Source: DATMXT01 sp035560415 (GTDB lineage Bacteria; Bacillota; Clostridia; Oscillospirales; Feifaniaceae). Taken from it: a stretch of DNA of 15,226 nucleotides. Shown here in pieces: positions 1-8,767 of this stretch (positions are counted from its first letter, which is position 1; each line of letters starts with the position of its first letter). The position numbers were made by a program, and so were the translations under genes. The stretch is taken from contig DATMZG010000016.1 in the NCBI GenBank assembly GCA_035560415.1, forward strand, positions 1 to 15,226, in the 5' to 3' direction. The notes beneath the pieces are model-generated. The model was not told where the DNA came from, did not search any database, and saw only the letters and a program-made list of their open reading frames with translations.

Positions 1-116
1 GATTGCATGTCATGGATTCCGGCATGAAATATTGTACAAAATCGACAAAGCTAAAAAGGGCTGGGCTGTAAAAACGCCAAAAATCAACAGGTTATTAATG
101 AAATGAATTAATGCAA

Positions 117-145
117 TTGATTTTTTTTGAACAAAGCGATATACT
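117..145 (+). promoter_or_regulatory. Promoter of the V/A-ATPase operon
   Basis: A sigma-A-type promoter is visible: -35 TTGATT at 117-122, a 17-nt spacer, and -10 TATACT at 140-145. This predicts a start of transcription near 152, giving a leader of about 60 nt. The leader holds a small 5-bp inverted repeat (CCGCC at 155-159, GGCGG at 167-171) of uncertain meaning. The stretch around it is clearly AT-rich compared with the genes that follow. The -10 hexamer is the same as that of the small-peptide promoter at 9354-9382. Confidence 0.7.
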
Positions 146-212
146 TAGAAGGTACCGCCTAAACCGGGCGGCTTAATAAATACGCAAATTTACGAAGATG
201 GGTGGTGAACAT

Positions 213-533
213 GTGGCTGTTGAATTGCTTAAAGTTGTGGGCGAAGCAGAGGAGAAAGCCGCCGCTGTCCGCAGGGAAGCTTCGGAAGCAGCCAAGGCGA
301 CCGTAGCAAAAGCGCAGGTCGACGCCGACGCGCTCTACGAGCGAGCCCTGGCCGAGGCGAACGCCAAAGCGGAAGAGCTGCTCGCACAGGCCCGCAGCGC
401 GGCCGAGGAGAAGGCTGGGCGTCATCAGCAGGAAATCGCCGCCGAGTGCGACGAAATCCGTGAGGCGGCGCAAAAAAACATGGAAAAGGCAATAGATACT
501 ATTGTTGCAAAGGTTGTGAGCGTTAGTGGCTGA
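213..533 (+). CDS. V/A-type ATPase peripheral-stalk subunit (G/H-like)
   Basis: First gene of the ATPase operon, about 106 residues. It is almost entirely charged and Ala/Glu/Lys/Arg-rich heptad-like sequence, predicted to be one long coiled coil, as expected for the subunit that pairs with subunit E to form the peripheral stalk (stator) linking the A3B3 head to membrane subunit I. Equivalent to ntpF of E. hirae or ahaH of archaea; naming varies, so no symbol is assigned. I prefer GTG at 213, giving M-A-V-E-L-L-K, because a GGTGGTG sequence at 201-207 precedes it by 5 nt. An ATG at 198 would add five residues but has no good ribosome binding site. Its end overlaps the start of subunit I by 8 nt, suggesting translational coupling. 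Identity rests on position and composition more than on a diagnostic motif. Confidence 0.85.
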   Translation: MAVELLKVVGEAEEKAAAVRREASEAAKATVAKAQVDADALYERALAEANAKAEELLAQARSAAEEKAGRHQQEIAAECDEIREAAQKNMEKAIDTIVAKVVSVSG

Positions 534-2475
534 GTTAGTCATGAAGAGGCTGACCCTCGCAGGCATGAACGCCGAGAAAAATGTAATTTTGAAAAAGCTG
601 GCGTTTTTCGGCGCCGTCGAGCTCAAGGACGCATCGCCCTTAATCGAGGAGTTTGACTGGTTTAAAGCGACTCCCGACACGGCCGACACCTACCGTCTGC
701 GCTCAGACCTCGAACGGGTGAGCGGCGCCATTGCCGCTCTGACGCCGTATGCGACGAAAAGGGGTCTCCTCACTGCAAAACCGAACATCACCGGCTCCGA
801 AATGGACGCCGCGATGGCCGCATCCGAAGGCGTACTTGCAGGCGCCGATCAGGTGCTCGCCATTGTGAAAAAGAGAGACGCGCTGCCGGCCGAAATCGCA
901 AAACTTGACGGTCAGGCGGCGTCGCTCGCACCCTGGCTTCCCCTCGACATTCCGCTGTCGACGACCGGAACTGCCACGGTTGACATGATGGTCGGTTTTT
1001 TCCCGTCAATTGTGGACATTTCCACGCTTCCCGCCCGCATTGGAGACCTGCCCTGCCATGTCGAGATCGTCTGCGCGGACACCGGCGGCAGCTGTGCGCT
1101 CGTGCTCATGTATAAGGGCGAGGCCGACAGCTGCATGGAAGTGCTGCGCGAGTACTCGTTCTCGCGGCTGAGCTTTAAGGATTCAAAAGAGACGCCGGCA
1201 AGGGAAAAAGCGAGAATTGAGGCGCAAATTGCCGGGCTGCACAGTCAATATGAAGCATATACCGAGACGCTGCGCGCCGAGGTCGGCAGACTTCCGGAGC
1301 TCCAGCGGCTCTACGACACCCTCTCGGGGAGAATCGCGATGGCCGAAGCCGCCCAAATGCTGCTCCGGGCCGACAATGTGTTCTATCTCACCGGCTATGT
1401 GCCCGAAGAGCTCAGCGAAAAGCTCTACACCGAGCTCTCAGCCTCCTTCACCGTGGCCGTCGAATACGAGGACGTCACGCCGGAGGAGGACCCGCCGGTC
1501 GCCCTCAAAAACGGCAAGCTGGTGCAGCCCTATGAGATGGTCACTGAGCTGTACAGTTTGCCGGCATACGGCCGGTTCGACCCCAACACCGTCATGGCCC
1601 CGTTCTTCTTCGTATTTTTCGGACTCATGTTTGCCGACATCGGCTACGGGCTCATGATGATGGCCATCGGGCACATCATGCTCAAAAAGACCAACCCGCA
1701 GGGCTTTGCCAAAAACCTCTATACGCTGTTTGTACACGGCGGCCTGTCAACCACCATTTGCGGCGCCATTTTCGGCAGTTTCTTCGGTGACGCCATCTCC
1801 ATTTTCTCCTCGACTTTCCTCGGCAGGACCGTCACGCTTCCGGCGCTGTTCAGCCCCATTGACGAGCCCATCACGATGCTCGCCATCTGCTGCGGGCTCG
1901 GGGCCTTCCAGCTCCTGGTGGGCATGGGCGTCAAGGCGTACATCATGATTAAAGACGGAGACGCGCTGGGCGCACTGTATGACATCGGCTTCTGGTATGT
2001 CGTCTTCGCGGGCCTCGGCTTTATGGGACTGGGCCTGCCCTGGGGCAAATATGTGCTGGGCGCAGGCGCCGCCGGCCTCGTGCTGACCCATGGCCGCGAC
2101 AAGAAAAACATCATTGCGAGACTCTTCTCAGGCGTGCTTCACCTGTACTCCATCACGAGTTACTTGGGCGACGTGCTGTCGTATTCCCGCCTCATGGCAC
2201 TGGGCATCGCCTCGGCCGTTATCGCCAGCGTCTTCAACACGATGGGCTCACTGCTCGGCAATTCAATCGTCGGCCTCATTGTCTTTGTGCTGGTGTTTAT
2301 TGTCGGACATGCGCTGAACTTCGCGCTCAACGTGCTGGGCTCTTATGTCCACACCAGCCGCCTCCAGTATGTCGAATTCTTCGGCAAGTTCTATGAGGAC
2401 GGGGGCCGTCCCTTCAACCCGTTAAAAGTAAAGACAAAATATTATAACCTTACTACTAATGAGGAGGAAAATTAA
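526..2475 (+). CDS. ntpI: V/A-type ATPase membrane subunit I (a subunit)
   Basis: 649-residue stator subunit that carries the ion half-channels next to the K ring. The first ~330 residues form the cytoplasmic domain that binds the peripheral stalks. The remainder has about seven or eight hydrophobic segments, beginning with the F/M-rich segment containing FADIGYG around residue 370. The essential Arg of this family is visible as R555 in the motif SYSRLMALGIAS. The GTG start at 526 gives M-A-E-L-V-M-K-R-L-T-L, matching the normal N-terminus of the family; an ATG at 541 would remove five residues and has no ribosome binding site. The 8-nt overlap with the preceding stalk gene suggests coupled translation. 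Length is normal for bacterial and archaeal subunit I. Confidence 0.97.
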   Translation: MAELVMKRLTLAGMNAEKNVILKKLAFFGAVELKDASPLIEEFDWFKATPDTADTYRLRSDLERVSGAIAALTPYATKRGLLTAKPNITGSEMDAAMAASEGVLAGADQVLAIVKKRDALPAEIAKLDGQAASLAPWLPLDIPLSTTGTATVDMMVGFFPSIVDISTLPARIGDLPCHVEIVCADTGGSCALVLMYKGEADSCMEVLREYSFSRLSFKDSKETPAREKARIEAQIAGLHSQYEAYTETLRAEVGRLPELQRLYDTLSGRIAMAEAAQMLLRADNVFYLTGYVPEELSEKLYTELSASFTVAVEYEDVTPEEDPPVALKNGKLVQPYEMVTELYSLPAYGRFDPNTVMAPFFFVFFGLMFADIGYGLMMMAIGHIMLKKTNPQGFAKNLYTLFVHGGLSTTICGAIFGSFFGDAISIFSSTFLGRTVTLPALFSPIDEPITMLAICCGLGAFQLLVGMGVKAYIMIKDGDALGALYDIGFWYVVFAGLGFMGLGLPWGKYVLGAGAAGLVLTHGRDKKNIIARLFSGVLHLYSITSYLGDVLSYSRLMALGIASAVIASVFNTMGSLLGNSIVGLIVFVLVFIVGHALNFALNVLGSYVHTSRLQYVEFFGKFYEDGGRPFNPLKVKTKYYNLTTNEEEN

Positions 2476-2477
2476 TC

Positions 2478-2957
2478 ATGTTTGAGTCTTTTGGTCTTGT
2501 TATGGCGATTCTTGGTGCGGCCTGCGCCGTCACATTCGCCGGAATGGGTTCGTCCAAGGGTGTCGGCATCGCCGGTGAGGCCGCTTCCGGAGTCGTCACA
2601 GAAGACCCTTCCAAGTTCGGTCAGACCCTTCTGCTCCAGGCGCTCCCGGGTACACAGGGTATTTACGGCACACTGGTCGCCTTTGCCATACTCTCCAAAA
2701 TCGGCATCATCGGCGGAAACATAGCTCAGATCAGCATCCAGTCCGGAATGTCGCTCTTCTTTGCCGCGCTGCCGGTCGGCATCGTCGGCTATTTCTCCGG
2801 CATTGCGCAGGGCCGCGTGTCCGCAGCCGGTATCGGCATTGTCGCCAAGCGCCCCAGTGAAGTTGCAAAGGGCATGATTTTCGCCGCCATGGTTGAGACC
2901 TATGCCATTCTTTCGCTGCTCATCTCCTTCCTCACCGTCGTCAACATCCCCGTTTAA
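2478..2957 (+). CDS. ntpK: V/A-type ATPase rotor-ring proteolipid, subunit K (16 kDa, Na+-type)
   Basis: 159-residue, four-helix proteolipid made of two fused helical hairpins, the form found in E. hirae NtpK and eukaryotic c subunits rather than the single-hairpin 8-kDa form. Both hairpins carry related sequence (MGSSKGVGIAGEA near 23-35 and AQGRVSAAGIGIVAKRP near 110-126). The ion-binding carboxylate is E140 in AAMVETYAIL; the first hairpin has Q60 in LPGTQGIYG at the matching site. From the established E. hirae structure the Na+ ligands are L61, T64, Q65, Q110 and E139. Their counterparts here, L56, T59, Q60, Q111 and E140, are all present, so Na+ rather than H+ transport is predicted. A strong GAGGAGG site at 2460-2466 precedes the ATG, fitting the need for many copies per complex. 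Confidence 0.97.
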   Translation: MFESFGLVMAILGAACAVTFAGMGSSKGVGIAGEAASGVVTEDPSKFGQTLLLQALPGTQGIYGTLVAFAILSKIGIIGGNIAQISIQSGMSLFFAALPVGIVGYFSGIAQGRVSAAGIGIVAKRPSEVAKGMIFAAMVETYAILSLLISFLTVVNIPV

Positions 2958-2973
2958 GTAAGGGGGAGGTACA

Positions 2974-3537
2974 GTGAAAGGCATAGAGAATATCGTCGGC
3001 AAAGTTGAAGCCGGCGCGCAGGCCACGGCCGCCGAAACGGCGGCAGCAGCGGTCGCGAAAGCCGCGCAGCTGCTTGACGACGCAAAGGCCGCGGGCGAAA
3101 AGGCCGCAGCCGACATCATGCGAAAAGCGGCACAGGGCGCGCAGGACATTGCCCGCCGCGCCGACTCCATGATGAACCTCGAAGGCCGCAAGAAGCTGCT
3201 CGGCGAGCGGCAAAAACTCATTGAGGAGGCCTTTGAAGCGGCGGCCGCAAAGCTTGCGGCTATGGCCGAAGAGCCCGCCGGGTATGTGAAAATCCTTGAG
3301 AGTCTGGCCAAAGACGCGGCGCCCCAAAGCACGCTGCTGCTTGCCAAAGCCGACTTTGACGGCGTGGGCAAAGCGCTTGCCAAGGCGACCGGTCTTGCGG
3401 TCGAGCCTGCCCAGCTGCCCCGCGGAGGACTTGTCGTGCGCCAGGGCGAGGTCGAAATCAACCTGACCTTCGCCGCGCTGCTGCGGCAGTACCGCGAGGA
3501 GCTTGAGCGAGATGTAGCCGCGGCTCTGTTCAATTAG
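2974..3537 (+). CDS. ntpE: V/A-type ATPase peripheral-stalk subunit E
   Basis: 187-residue stator subunit. The first ~95 residues are Ala/Lys/Glu-rich and predicted to form a long helix that pairs with the G/H subunit. The C-terminal ~90 residues form the mixed alpha/beta domain that binds the top of subunit B; the segment containing RGGLVVRQGEVEINLTF resembles the conserved GG-hxxxxxGxhxxxhTh region near the end of E subunits. Translation starts at GTG 2974 behind the strong site AGGGGGAGG at 2961-2969. It lies between K and C, the standard order. Sequence is poorly conserved in this family, so operon position adds much of the certainty. Confidence 0.92.
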   Translation: MKGIENIVGKVEAGAQATAAETAAAAVAKAAQLLDDAKAAGEKAAADIMRKAAQGAQDIARRADSMMNLEGRKKLLGERQKLIEEAFEAAAAKLAAMAEEPAGYVKILESLAKDAAPQSTLLLAKADFDGVGKALAKATGLAVEPAQLPRGGLVVRQGEVEINLTFAALLRQYREELERDVAAALFN

Positions 3538-3552
3538 AGGGGAGGATATCGA

Positions 3553-4560
3553 ATGTCCCCCAAATCGAGACTGAAGGACACCGAGTTTCTGACCCTGTCG
3601 GCCCGCATTAAGGCCCATGAGGTCCACCTGATGGACACCGCCACCGCGGAGAAGCTCATTGAGGCCGACAACATGGAAGAAGTGGTCAAGCTGCTCGGGG
3701 ATAAGGGATACGACGTCTCGGGGCTCACGGGCTGCGAGCCGGACTTTCTGTCCCGGCTCATTGAGACCGACCGCGCACAGGTGGCCGCCCTCGTGGCCGC
3801 CGCCGGAAAAGGGCTCTTTGACCTATTCCTCTATCCGAATGACTACCATAACATCAAAGTCGCGCTCAAAAACGAGCTGACGGACGAGCCGCGGGACATT
3901 TTCACGACCGGCGGCTCAGTTCCGGTCGAGGTCATGAAGACTGCCATCGAGACCCGTTCGCTTGAGGCGCTCACCCCTCTCATGGCCGAGGGCGTGGAGG
4001 AGGCCGCAAAGGCGGCCCGCGACACCGGCAACCCCCAGTTTATCGACATCGTGCTCGACCGCTACTGCTACCGGGACATGGCTCAGGCGGCAGGAAAAAT
4101 CGGAAACGACTTTCTGACCGGCTATGTCTGCCAGGTGGTCGACGTCACCAACGTCAAGAGCCTCTTGCGGCTTCGCCGCATGGGCAAGCCCTACGAGTTT
4201 GCGGCAAGAGTCTTTTTCGACGGCGGCAGCGTTCCGGCCTCGAAGTTCATAGAGGCCTACGAGGCGGCCGATGACGAACTGCCGGGGCTGCTCTGCGACG
4301 CCGGCATCTTCTGCAAGCAGGCCATTGAGGAGCTGTCGGGCGGAGAGGGCGGCATGGCCGCCTTTGAGCTCTTCTGCGACAACTATCTGATGGAATACAT
4401 CAAGACGGCCAAGTATATCGCCTTCGGCGCAGAGGTCCCCGCGGGGTACCTCTTGGCCAAGGAGACCGAGTACAAGGTCATCAGCATCATTCTGGCCGGC
4501 AAGGCCGCGCATCTTGCCGGAGACACAATCAGAGAGAGAGTGAGGTCGCTGTATGTATAA
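3553..4560 (+). CDS. ntpC: V/A-type ATPase subunit C (d subunit, rotor-shaft socket)
   Basis: 335-residue, mainly helical, soluble subunit without obvious membrane segments. In this family it forms the funnel-shaped socket joining the central shaft (D and F) to the membrane K ring. Supporting features are the N-terminal motif LTLSARIKAHEVHLMD, the FLYPNDYHNIKVALKN segment near residues 94-109, the CQVVDVTNVKSLLRLRRMG segment near 195-213, and the E-Y-K-V-I-S-I-I-L-A-G-K segment close to the end, all typical of AC39/subunit C proteins. A GGGGAGG site at 3539-3545 precedes the ATG. The last 8 nt overlap the subunit F gene, suggesting translational coupling between two rotor subunits. Confidence 0.95.
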   Translation: MSPKSRLKDTEFLTLSARIKAHEVHLMDTATAEKLIEADNMEEVVKLLGDKGYDVSGLTGCEPDFLSRLIETDRAQVAALVAAAGKGLFDLFLYPNDYHNIKVALKNELTDEPRDIFTTGGSVPVEVMKTAIETRSLEALTPLMAEGVEEAAKAARDTGNPQFIDIVLDRYCYRDMAQAAGKIGNDFLTGYVCQVVDVTNVKSLLRLRRMGKPYEFAARVFFDGGSVPASKFIEAYEAADDELPGLLCDAGIFCKQAIEELSGGEGGMAAFELFCDNYLMEYIKTAKYIAFGAEVPAGYLLAKETEYKVISIILAGKAAHLAGDTIRERVRSLYV

Positions 4561-4870
4561 AATTGGCGTCATCGGCGACCGCGAGACCGTTTTAGGTTTT
4601 TCAGCTCTCGGACTTGACATTTTTCCGGTGACGGAGGCCGAAGAGGCTGCGCGCATTTTGCACAGCCCGAAAGCCCTGGAGTACGCCGTGCTCTACATCA
4701 CTGAAAAGCTGGCCGAAGGCTGCGCCGAGGCCATTGAGCGGTACCGCACCTGCCGCACCCCCGCCGTCATTCTCATTCCGAGCAAGGACGGCAGCATGGG
4801 GCTCGCGCTTGCGAATGTCGGCAAGCGGGTCGAGCGGGCGGTCGGCTCCAACATCCTTGGCAATGATTAA
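4553..4870 (+). CDS. ntpG: V/A-type ATPase central-shaft subunit F
   Basis: 105-residue soluble subunit with a Rossmann-like fold. The N-terminus I-G-V-I-G-D-R-E-T-V-L-G-F is characteristic, being the first strand and helix of V-type subunit F, and the strand AVILIPSKDG lies near residues 70-79. It binds subunit D in the central rotor and in studied homologues influences hydrolysis rate. The symbol follows E. hirae, where this protein is NtpG; other schemes call it ntpF or atpF. The ATG overlaps the end of ntpC by 8 nt. The gap to ntpA is 22 nt. Confidence 0.95.
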   Translation: MYKIGVIGDRETVLGFSALGLDIFPVTEAEEAARILHSPKALEYAVLYITEKLAEGCAEAIERYRTCRTPAVILIPSKDGSMGLALANVGKRVERAVGSNILGND

Positions 4871-4892
4871 GAGAAAGAAAGATGGTGAGTAA

Positions 4893-6668
4893 ATGGTTGA
4901 AGGAAGAATAGTCAAGGTCTCCGGCCCCCTTGTCGTAGCCTCGGGTATGCGCGACGCCAACATGTTCGACGTCGTGCGGGTCGGCCATGACCGCCTCATC
5001 GGTGAAATCATCGAAATGAGGGGCGACAAAGCCTCCATCCAGGTCTATGAGGAGACGGCGGGCCTCGGGCCCGGCGACATCGTGGTGTCCACCGGTTCCC
5101 CCCTGTCGGTCGAGCTCGGCCCCGGCCTCATCGAGGGCATGTTCGACGGCATCCAGCGCTCCCTGACCGCCCTGAAGGCGGCCTCCGGAAACAACATCGG
5201 CCGCGGCATCGACGTCACGGCCCTCGACTATGAGAAAAAGTGGCACTTCGTGCCCGCGGCAAAGCCGGGCGACGCCGTCGTGAACGGCGACATCGTCGGC
5301 ACCGTCCAGGAGACTGGGCCGGTGCTCCATAAAATCATGGTTCCCTACGGCGTTGCGGGAAAAATCAAAAGCATCGCCGAGGGCGACTTCAACATCACCG
5401 AGACCGTATGCGTCATTGAGACCGAAAAAGGCGACTTCAACATGACCATGATGCAGAAGACTCCGGTTCGAAAGAGCCGCCCCTACGCCCAGAAGCTCAT
5501 GCCGGTCAAACCCATGACGACCGGCCAGCGGGTCATCGACACGCTCTTCCCGGTCGCCAAGGGCGGCACCGCGGCCGTCCCCGGCCCCTTCGGCTCGGGC
5601 AAGACCGTCGTGCAGCACGCCCTTGCCAAGTGGTCGGACGTCGACATCGTCGTCTACATCGGCTGCGGCGAGCGCGGCAACGAGATGACCGACGTTCTGC
5701 GCGAGTTCCCGGAGCTCATCGACCCCCGCTCGGGCGAGACCCTCATGAAGCGCACGGTGCTCATCGCCAACACCTCCGACATGCCGGTCGCCGCCCGCGA
5801 GGCCTCCATTTACACCGGCATCACGATTGCCGAATACTTCCGCGACATGGGCTATTCCGTCGCCCTCATGGCCGACTCCACCTCCCGCTGGGCCGAAGCC
5901 CTGCGCGAGATGTCCGGCCGACTTGAGGAAATGCCCGGCGAAGAAGGCTACCCCGCCTACCTCGGAAGCCGCATGGCGCAGTTCTACGAGCGGGCCGGCC
6001 ACGTCAAGTGCCTCGGCTCGGACGGGCGCGAGGGCGACCTGACCGCCATCGGCGCCGTGTCGCCTCCCGGAGGCGACATTTCAGAGCCGGTCTCGCAGGC
6101 CACGCTGCGCATCGTCAAGGTCTACTGGGGCCTCGACTCTGCCTTAGCCTACCGCCGCCACTTCCCGGCCATCAACTGGCTCAACTCCTACTCGCTCTAT
6201 GCGCCCTCGATGGGCGACTGGCTGTGCGACAACGTCAACTGCCACTGGAACGAGCTGCGGCAGCGCATCATGAACATCCTCCAGCAGGAGGCCGAGCTGC
6301 AGGAGATCGTGCAGCTGGTCGGCGTCGACTCGCTGTCGGCCCCCGACCGTCTCCTCCTTGAGGAGGCCCGCTCCATCCGTGAGGACTACATCCAGCAAAA
6401 CGCCTTTGACGAGAACGACGCCTACTCAACCTACGAGAAGCAGTACAAAATGCTGGAGCTCGTGCTCTCCTACTATGACGTCGCCAAAGCCGCGCTCGAC
6501 AAGGGCGCCGACATGGACGACCTCTTTACCATGCCGGTGCGCGACCGCATCGCCCGCGCCAAGGCCTGCCCGCAGGATGAGGTGGACGAGACTTTCGCCG
6601 CAATCTCTGCGCAGCTGAAGTCCGAGGCCGAAGCGCTTGTGGCCGAGGCAGCAAAGGAGGCCATGTAA
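4893..6668 (+). CDS. ntpA: V/A-type ATPase catalytic subunit A
   Basis: 591-residue catalytic subunit, normal length for V/A-type A. Three A subunits alternate with three B subunits and hydrolyse or make ATP. Domains in order are an N-terminal beta barrel (about 1-70), the inserted non-homologous region typical of A subunits (about 110-185), the nucleotide-binding domain, and a helical C-terminal domain. Walker A is GPFGSGKT at 231-238 with K237 and T238. The catalytic Glu is E260 in CGERGNEM. Walker B ends at D328 in VALMADSTSR. These lie one residue before the known E. hirae positions K238 and E261. The ribosome binding site (GGTGAG at 4884-4889) is weaker than for neighbouring genes. Its TAA stop touches the ATG of ntpB. 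Confidence 0.98.
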   Translation: MVEGRIVKVSGPLVVASGMRDANMFDVVRVGHDRLIGEIIEMRGDKASIQVYEETAGLGPGDIVVSTGSPLSVELGPGLIEGMFDGIQRSLTALKAASGNNIGRGIDVTALDYEKKWHFVPAAKPGDAVVNGDIVGTVQETGPVLHKIMVPYGVAGKIKSIAEGDFNITETVCVIETEKGDFNMTMMQKTPVRKSRPYAQKLMPVKPMTTGQRVIDTLFPVAKGGTAAVPGPFGSGKTVVQHALAKWSDVDIVVYIGCGERGNEMTDVLREFPELIDPRSGETLMKRTVLIANTSDMPVAAREASIYTGITIAEYFRDMGYSVALMADSTSRWAEALREMSGRLEEMPGEEGYPAYLGSRMAQFYERAGHVKCLGSDGREGDLTAIGAVSPPGGDISEPVSQATLRIVKVYWGLDSALAYRRHFPAINWLNSYSLYAPSMGDWLCDNVNCHWNELRQRIMNILQQEAELQEIVQLVGVDSLSAPDRLLLEEARSIREDYIQQNAFDENDAYSTYEKQYKMLELVLSYYDVAKAALDKGADMDDLFTMPVRDRIARAKACPQDEVDETFAAISAQLKSEAEALVAEAAKEAM

Positions 6669-8051
6669 ATGCCAAGAGAATACAGAACGATTCAGGAAGT
6701 CGCGGGCCCTCTGATGCTCATTAAGCAGGTCGAAGGCGTCACTTACAATGAGCTCGGTGAAATTGAGCTGGGCAGCGGCGAAATCCGCCGCTGCAAAGTG
6801 CTGGAAGTCAACGGCTCCAACGCCCTGGTCCAGCTCTTCGACTCGGCCGCCGGCATCAACCTCGCCGACTCCAAAGTCCGCTTTTTAGGCCGCTCACTCG
6901 AGCTGCCGGTCTCGCCCGACATGCTCGGCCGCGTCTTCTCCGGCATGGGCTCCCCCATTGACGACGGCCCGGCCATCATTGCCGAAAAGCGGCTTGACAT
7001 CAACGGCCTGCCCATCAACCCGGCCGCCCGCGAATATCCCTCCGAGTTCATTCAGACCGGCGTCTCGGCCATTGACGGACTGAACACCCTCGTCCGCGGC
7101 CAGAAGCTGCCGATTTTCTCAGGCTCCGGCCTGCCCCACGCCGAGCTTGCCGCGCAAATCGCCCGTCAGGCAAAGGTGCTGGGCGGCGAGTCCAAGTTCG
7201 CCGTCGTCTTCGCCGCCATCGGCATCACGTTTGAGGAAGCCGACTTCTTCATCTCCGACTTCCGCAAGACCGGCGCCATCGACCGCACCGTGCTCTTCAT
7301 CAACCTCGCGTCCGACCCCGCCATCGAGCGCATCTCCACCCCCCGTATGGCGCTGACGGCCGCCGAGTACCTCGCGTTTGAGCAGGACATGCACGTGCTG
7401 GTCATCCTGACCGACATCACGAACTACGCCGAAGCGCTGCGCGAAGTCTCGGCCGCCCGCAAGGAAGTTCCGGGCCGGCGCGGCTACCCGGGCTACCTCT
7501 ACACCGACCTTGCAACCATGTACGAAAGAGCCGGCCGCGTCGAGGGCCGGGACGGCTCCATCACGATGATCCCGATCCTCTCCATGCCGGAAGACGACAA
7601 GACTCACCCGATTCCCGACCTCACCGGCTATATCACCGAGGGCCAGATCATCCTCTCCCGCGACCTCTACCGCAAGGGCCTTCAGCCCCCCATCAACGTC
7701 CTGCCGTCGCTCTCGCGACTGAAGGACAAGGGCATCGGCATCGGCAAGACCCGCGAGGACCACGCCAACACGATGAACCAGCTCTTTGCGGCATACTCCC
7801 GCGGCATTGAGGCCAAGGAGCTCATGTCCATTCTGGGCGAGGCCGCCCTCACCGACGTCGACAAACTCTACGCGAAGTTCGCCGAGGAGTTTGAAAAGCG
7901 GTATGTCTCGCAGGGCTACAGCAACGACCGCTCCATTGAGGAGACGCTGGACCTCGGCTGGGAGCTACTGGCCATCCTCCCGAAGGCCGAGCTGAAGAGA
8001 ATTAAACTTGAACTGATTGACAAGTACCACCCCGACAACAAAAAGAGCTGA
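6669..8051 (+). CDS. ntpB: V/A-type ATPase non-catalytic subunit B
   Basis: 460-residue partner of subunit A in the A3B3 head. The P-loop position is occupied by SGSGLPHAEL at 151-160, which lacks the GKT residues, as in all B subunits, so it does not hydrolyse nucleotide itself. It supplies the arginine finger to the A-B interface: R350 in PSLSRLKDKGIG, at the same number as the known R350 of E. hirae NtpB. The ATG immediately follows the ntpA stop. The ribosome binding site AAGGAGG lies inside the end of ntpA at 6654-6660, so the two genes are closely coupled and should be made in equal amounts. Confidence 0.98.
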   Translation: MPREYRTIQEVAGPLMLIKQVEGVTYNELGEIELGSGEIRRCKVLEVNGSNALVQLFDSAAGINLADSKVRFLGRSLELPVSPDMLGRVFSGMGSPIDDGPAIIAEKRLDINGLPINPAAREYPSEFIQTGVSAIDGLNTLVRGQKLPIFSGSGLPHAELAAQIARQAKVLGGESKFAVVFAAIGITFEEADFFISDFRKTGAIDRTVLFINLASDPAIERISTPRMALTAAEYLAFEQDMHVLVILTDITNYAEALREVSAARKEVPGRRGYPGYLYTDLATMYERAGRVEGRDGSITMIPILSMPEDDKTHPIPDLTGYITEGQIILSRDLYRKGLQPPINVLPSLSRLKDKGIGIGKTREDHANTMNQLFAAYSRGIEAKELMSILGEAALTDVDKLYAKFAEEFEKRYVSQGYSNDRSIEETLDLGWELLAILPKAELKRIKLELIDKYHPDNKKS

Positions 8052-8064
8052 GGAGGGCTGACAG

Positions 8065-8727
8065 ATGGCAAGATTGAACGTCAACCCGACCCGCATGGAG
8101 CTGACCCGGCTCAAGGGCCGGCTGCGCACCGCCACCCGCGGCCATAAGCTGCTTAAGGATAAGCGCGACGAGCTCATGAAGCAGTTCCTCGAGCTCGTGC
8201 GGCGCAACCGCGCGCTGCGGCTCTCGGTCGAGAAAAAGCTCTCCAAGGTCTACGGCAGCTTCGTTTTGGCCTCGGCCGTCATGAGCAGGGAGAGCCTCGA
8301 GGAGGCCCTCATGTGCCCCCGCCAGAGCGTATCGGTCGACGTCGGCGTGAAAAACGTCATGTCGGTCAACGTCCCGATTTTTGACTTTCACACCGAGGGC
8401 GACAGCTCGGACATCTACCCCTACGGCTTTGGCTTCACCTCCGGCGAGCTCGACAACGCCGTGTACTCGCTGGGCGACGTGCTGGCCGAGCTTCTGGAGC
8501 TGGCCCAGATGGAGAAGTCGGCCGAGCTCATGAGCGACGAGATTGAAAAGACCCGCCGCCGCGTCAACGCGCTGGAATACGTCATGATCCCGCAGCTGCA
8601 GGAGACCATCCGGTACATCAAAATGAAACTCGACGAGAACGAGCGCGGAAACCTCACCCGGCTCATGAAAGTCAAGGACATGATGATCGCCGAAGCCCGC
8701 CGGCAGGAAGAAGAAGCGGGGAGCTAA
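8065..8727 (+). CDS. ntpD: V/A-type ATPase central-shaft subunit D
   Basis: 220-residue rotor subunit. N- and C-terminal helices (about 1-70 and 145-215) are predicted to form the antiparallel coiled coil that turns inside A3B3, with a short globular part between them. Diagnostic sequence includes the N-terminus M-A-R-L-N-V-N-P-T-R-M-E-L and the C-terminal R-R-R-V-N-A-L-E-Y-V-M-I-P stretch. It is the last ATPase gene, followed five nt later by a terminator. No ntpH or ntpJ (Na+/K+ transporter) gene follows, unlike in E. hirae. Confidence 0.97.
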   Translation: MARLNVNPTRMELTRLKGRLRTATRGHKLLKDKRDELMKQFLELVRRNRALRLSVEKKLSKVYGSFVLASAVMSRESLEEALMCPRQSVSVDVGVKNVMSVNVPIFDFHTEGDSSDIYPYGFGFTSGELDNAVYSLGDVLAELLELAQMEKSAELMSDEIEKTRRRVNALEYVMIPQLQETIRYIKMKLDENERGNLTRLMKVKDMMIAEARRQEEEAGS

Positions 8728-8731
8728 ATAG

Positions 8732-8758
8732 AAAGGAGGCCCGCGGGCCTCCTTTTTT
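8732..8758 (+). terminator. Rho-independent terminator of the ATPase operon
   Basis: A perfect palindrome at 8732-8755 (AAAGGAGGCC then CGCG centre then the complement) is followed by a T-run ending at 8758. The stem is 10 bp with a 4-nt loop. It begins five nt after the ntpD stop. On the opposite strand the hairpin is followed only by CTATTTAG, so its main direction is +. Confidence 0.9.
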
Positions 8759-8767
8759 ATATCCAAA

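Noticed and set aside
2..106. Open frame of 34 codons entering from the left edge and ending at TGA 104-106, which could be the tail of an upstream gene.
   Set aside because: It is short, AT-rich, unlike the window's codon use and has no recognisable motif. A stop-free run of this length is quite likely by chance in such sequence. It needs the DNA to the left.
155..171. Small hairpin in the ATPase leader as a riboswitch or attenuator.
   Set aside because: The stem has only about five pairs, with no T-run and no alternative structure that I can see.
4773..6002. Long open frame of 409 codons on the - strand across ntpF/ntpA.
   Set aside because: It is the antisense shadow of the GC-rich ntpA gene, whose protein is certain; its product is His/Gly/Asp-rich low-complexity sequence.
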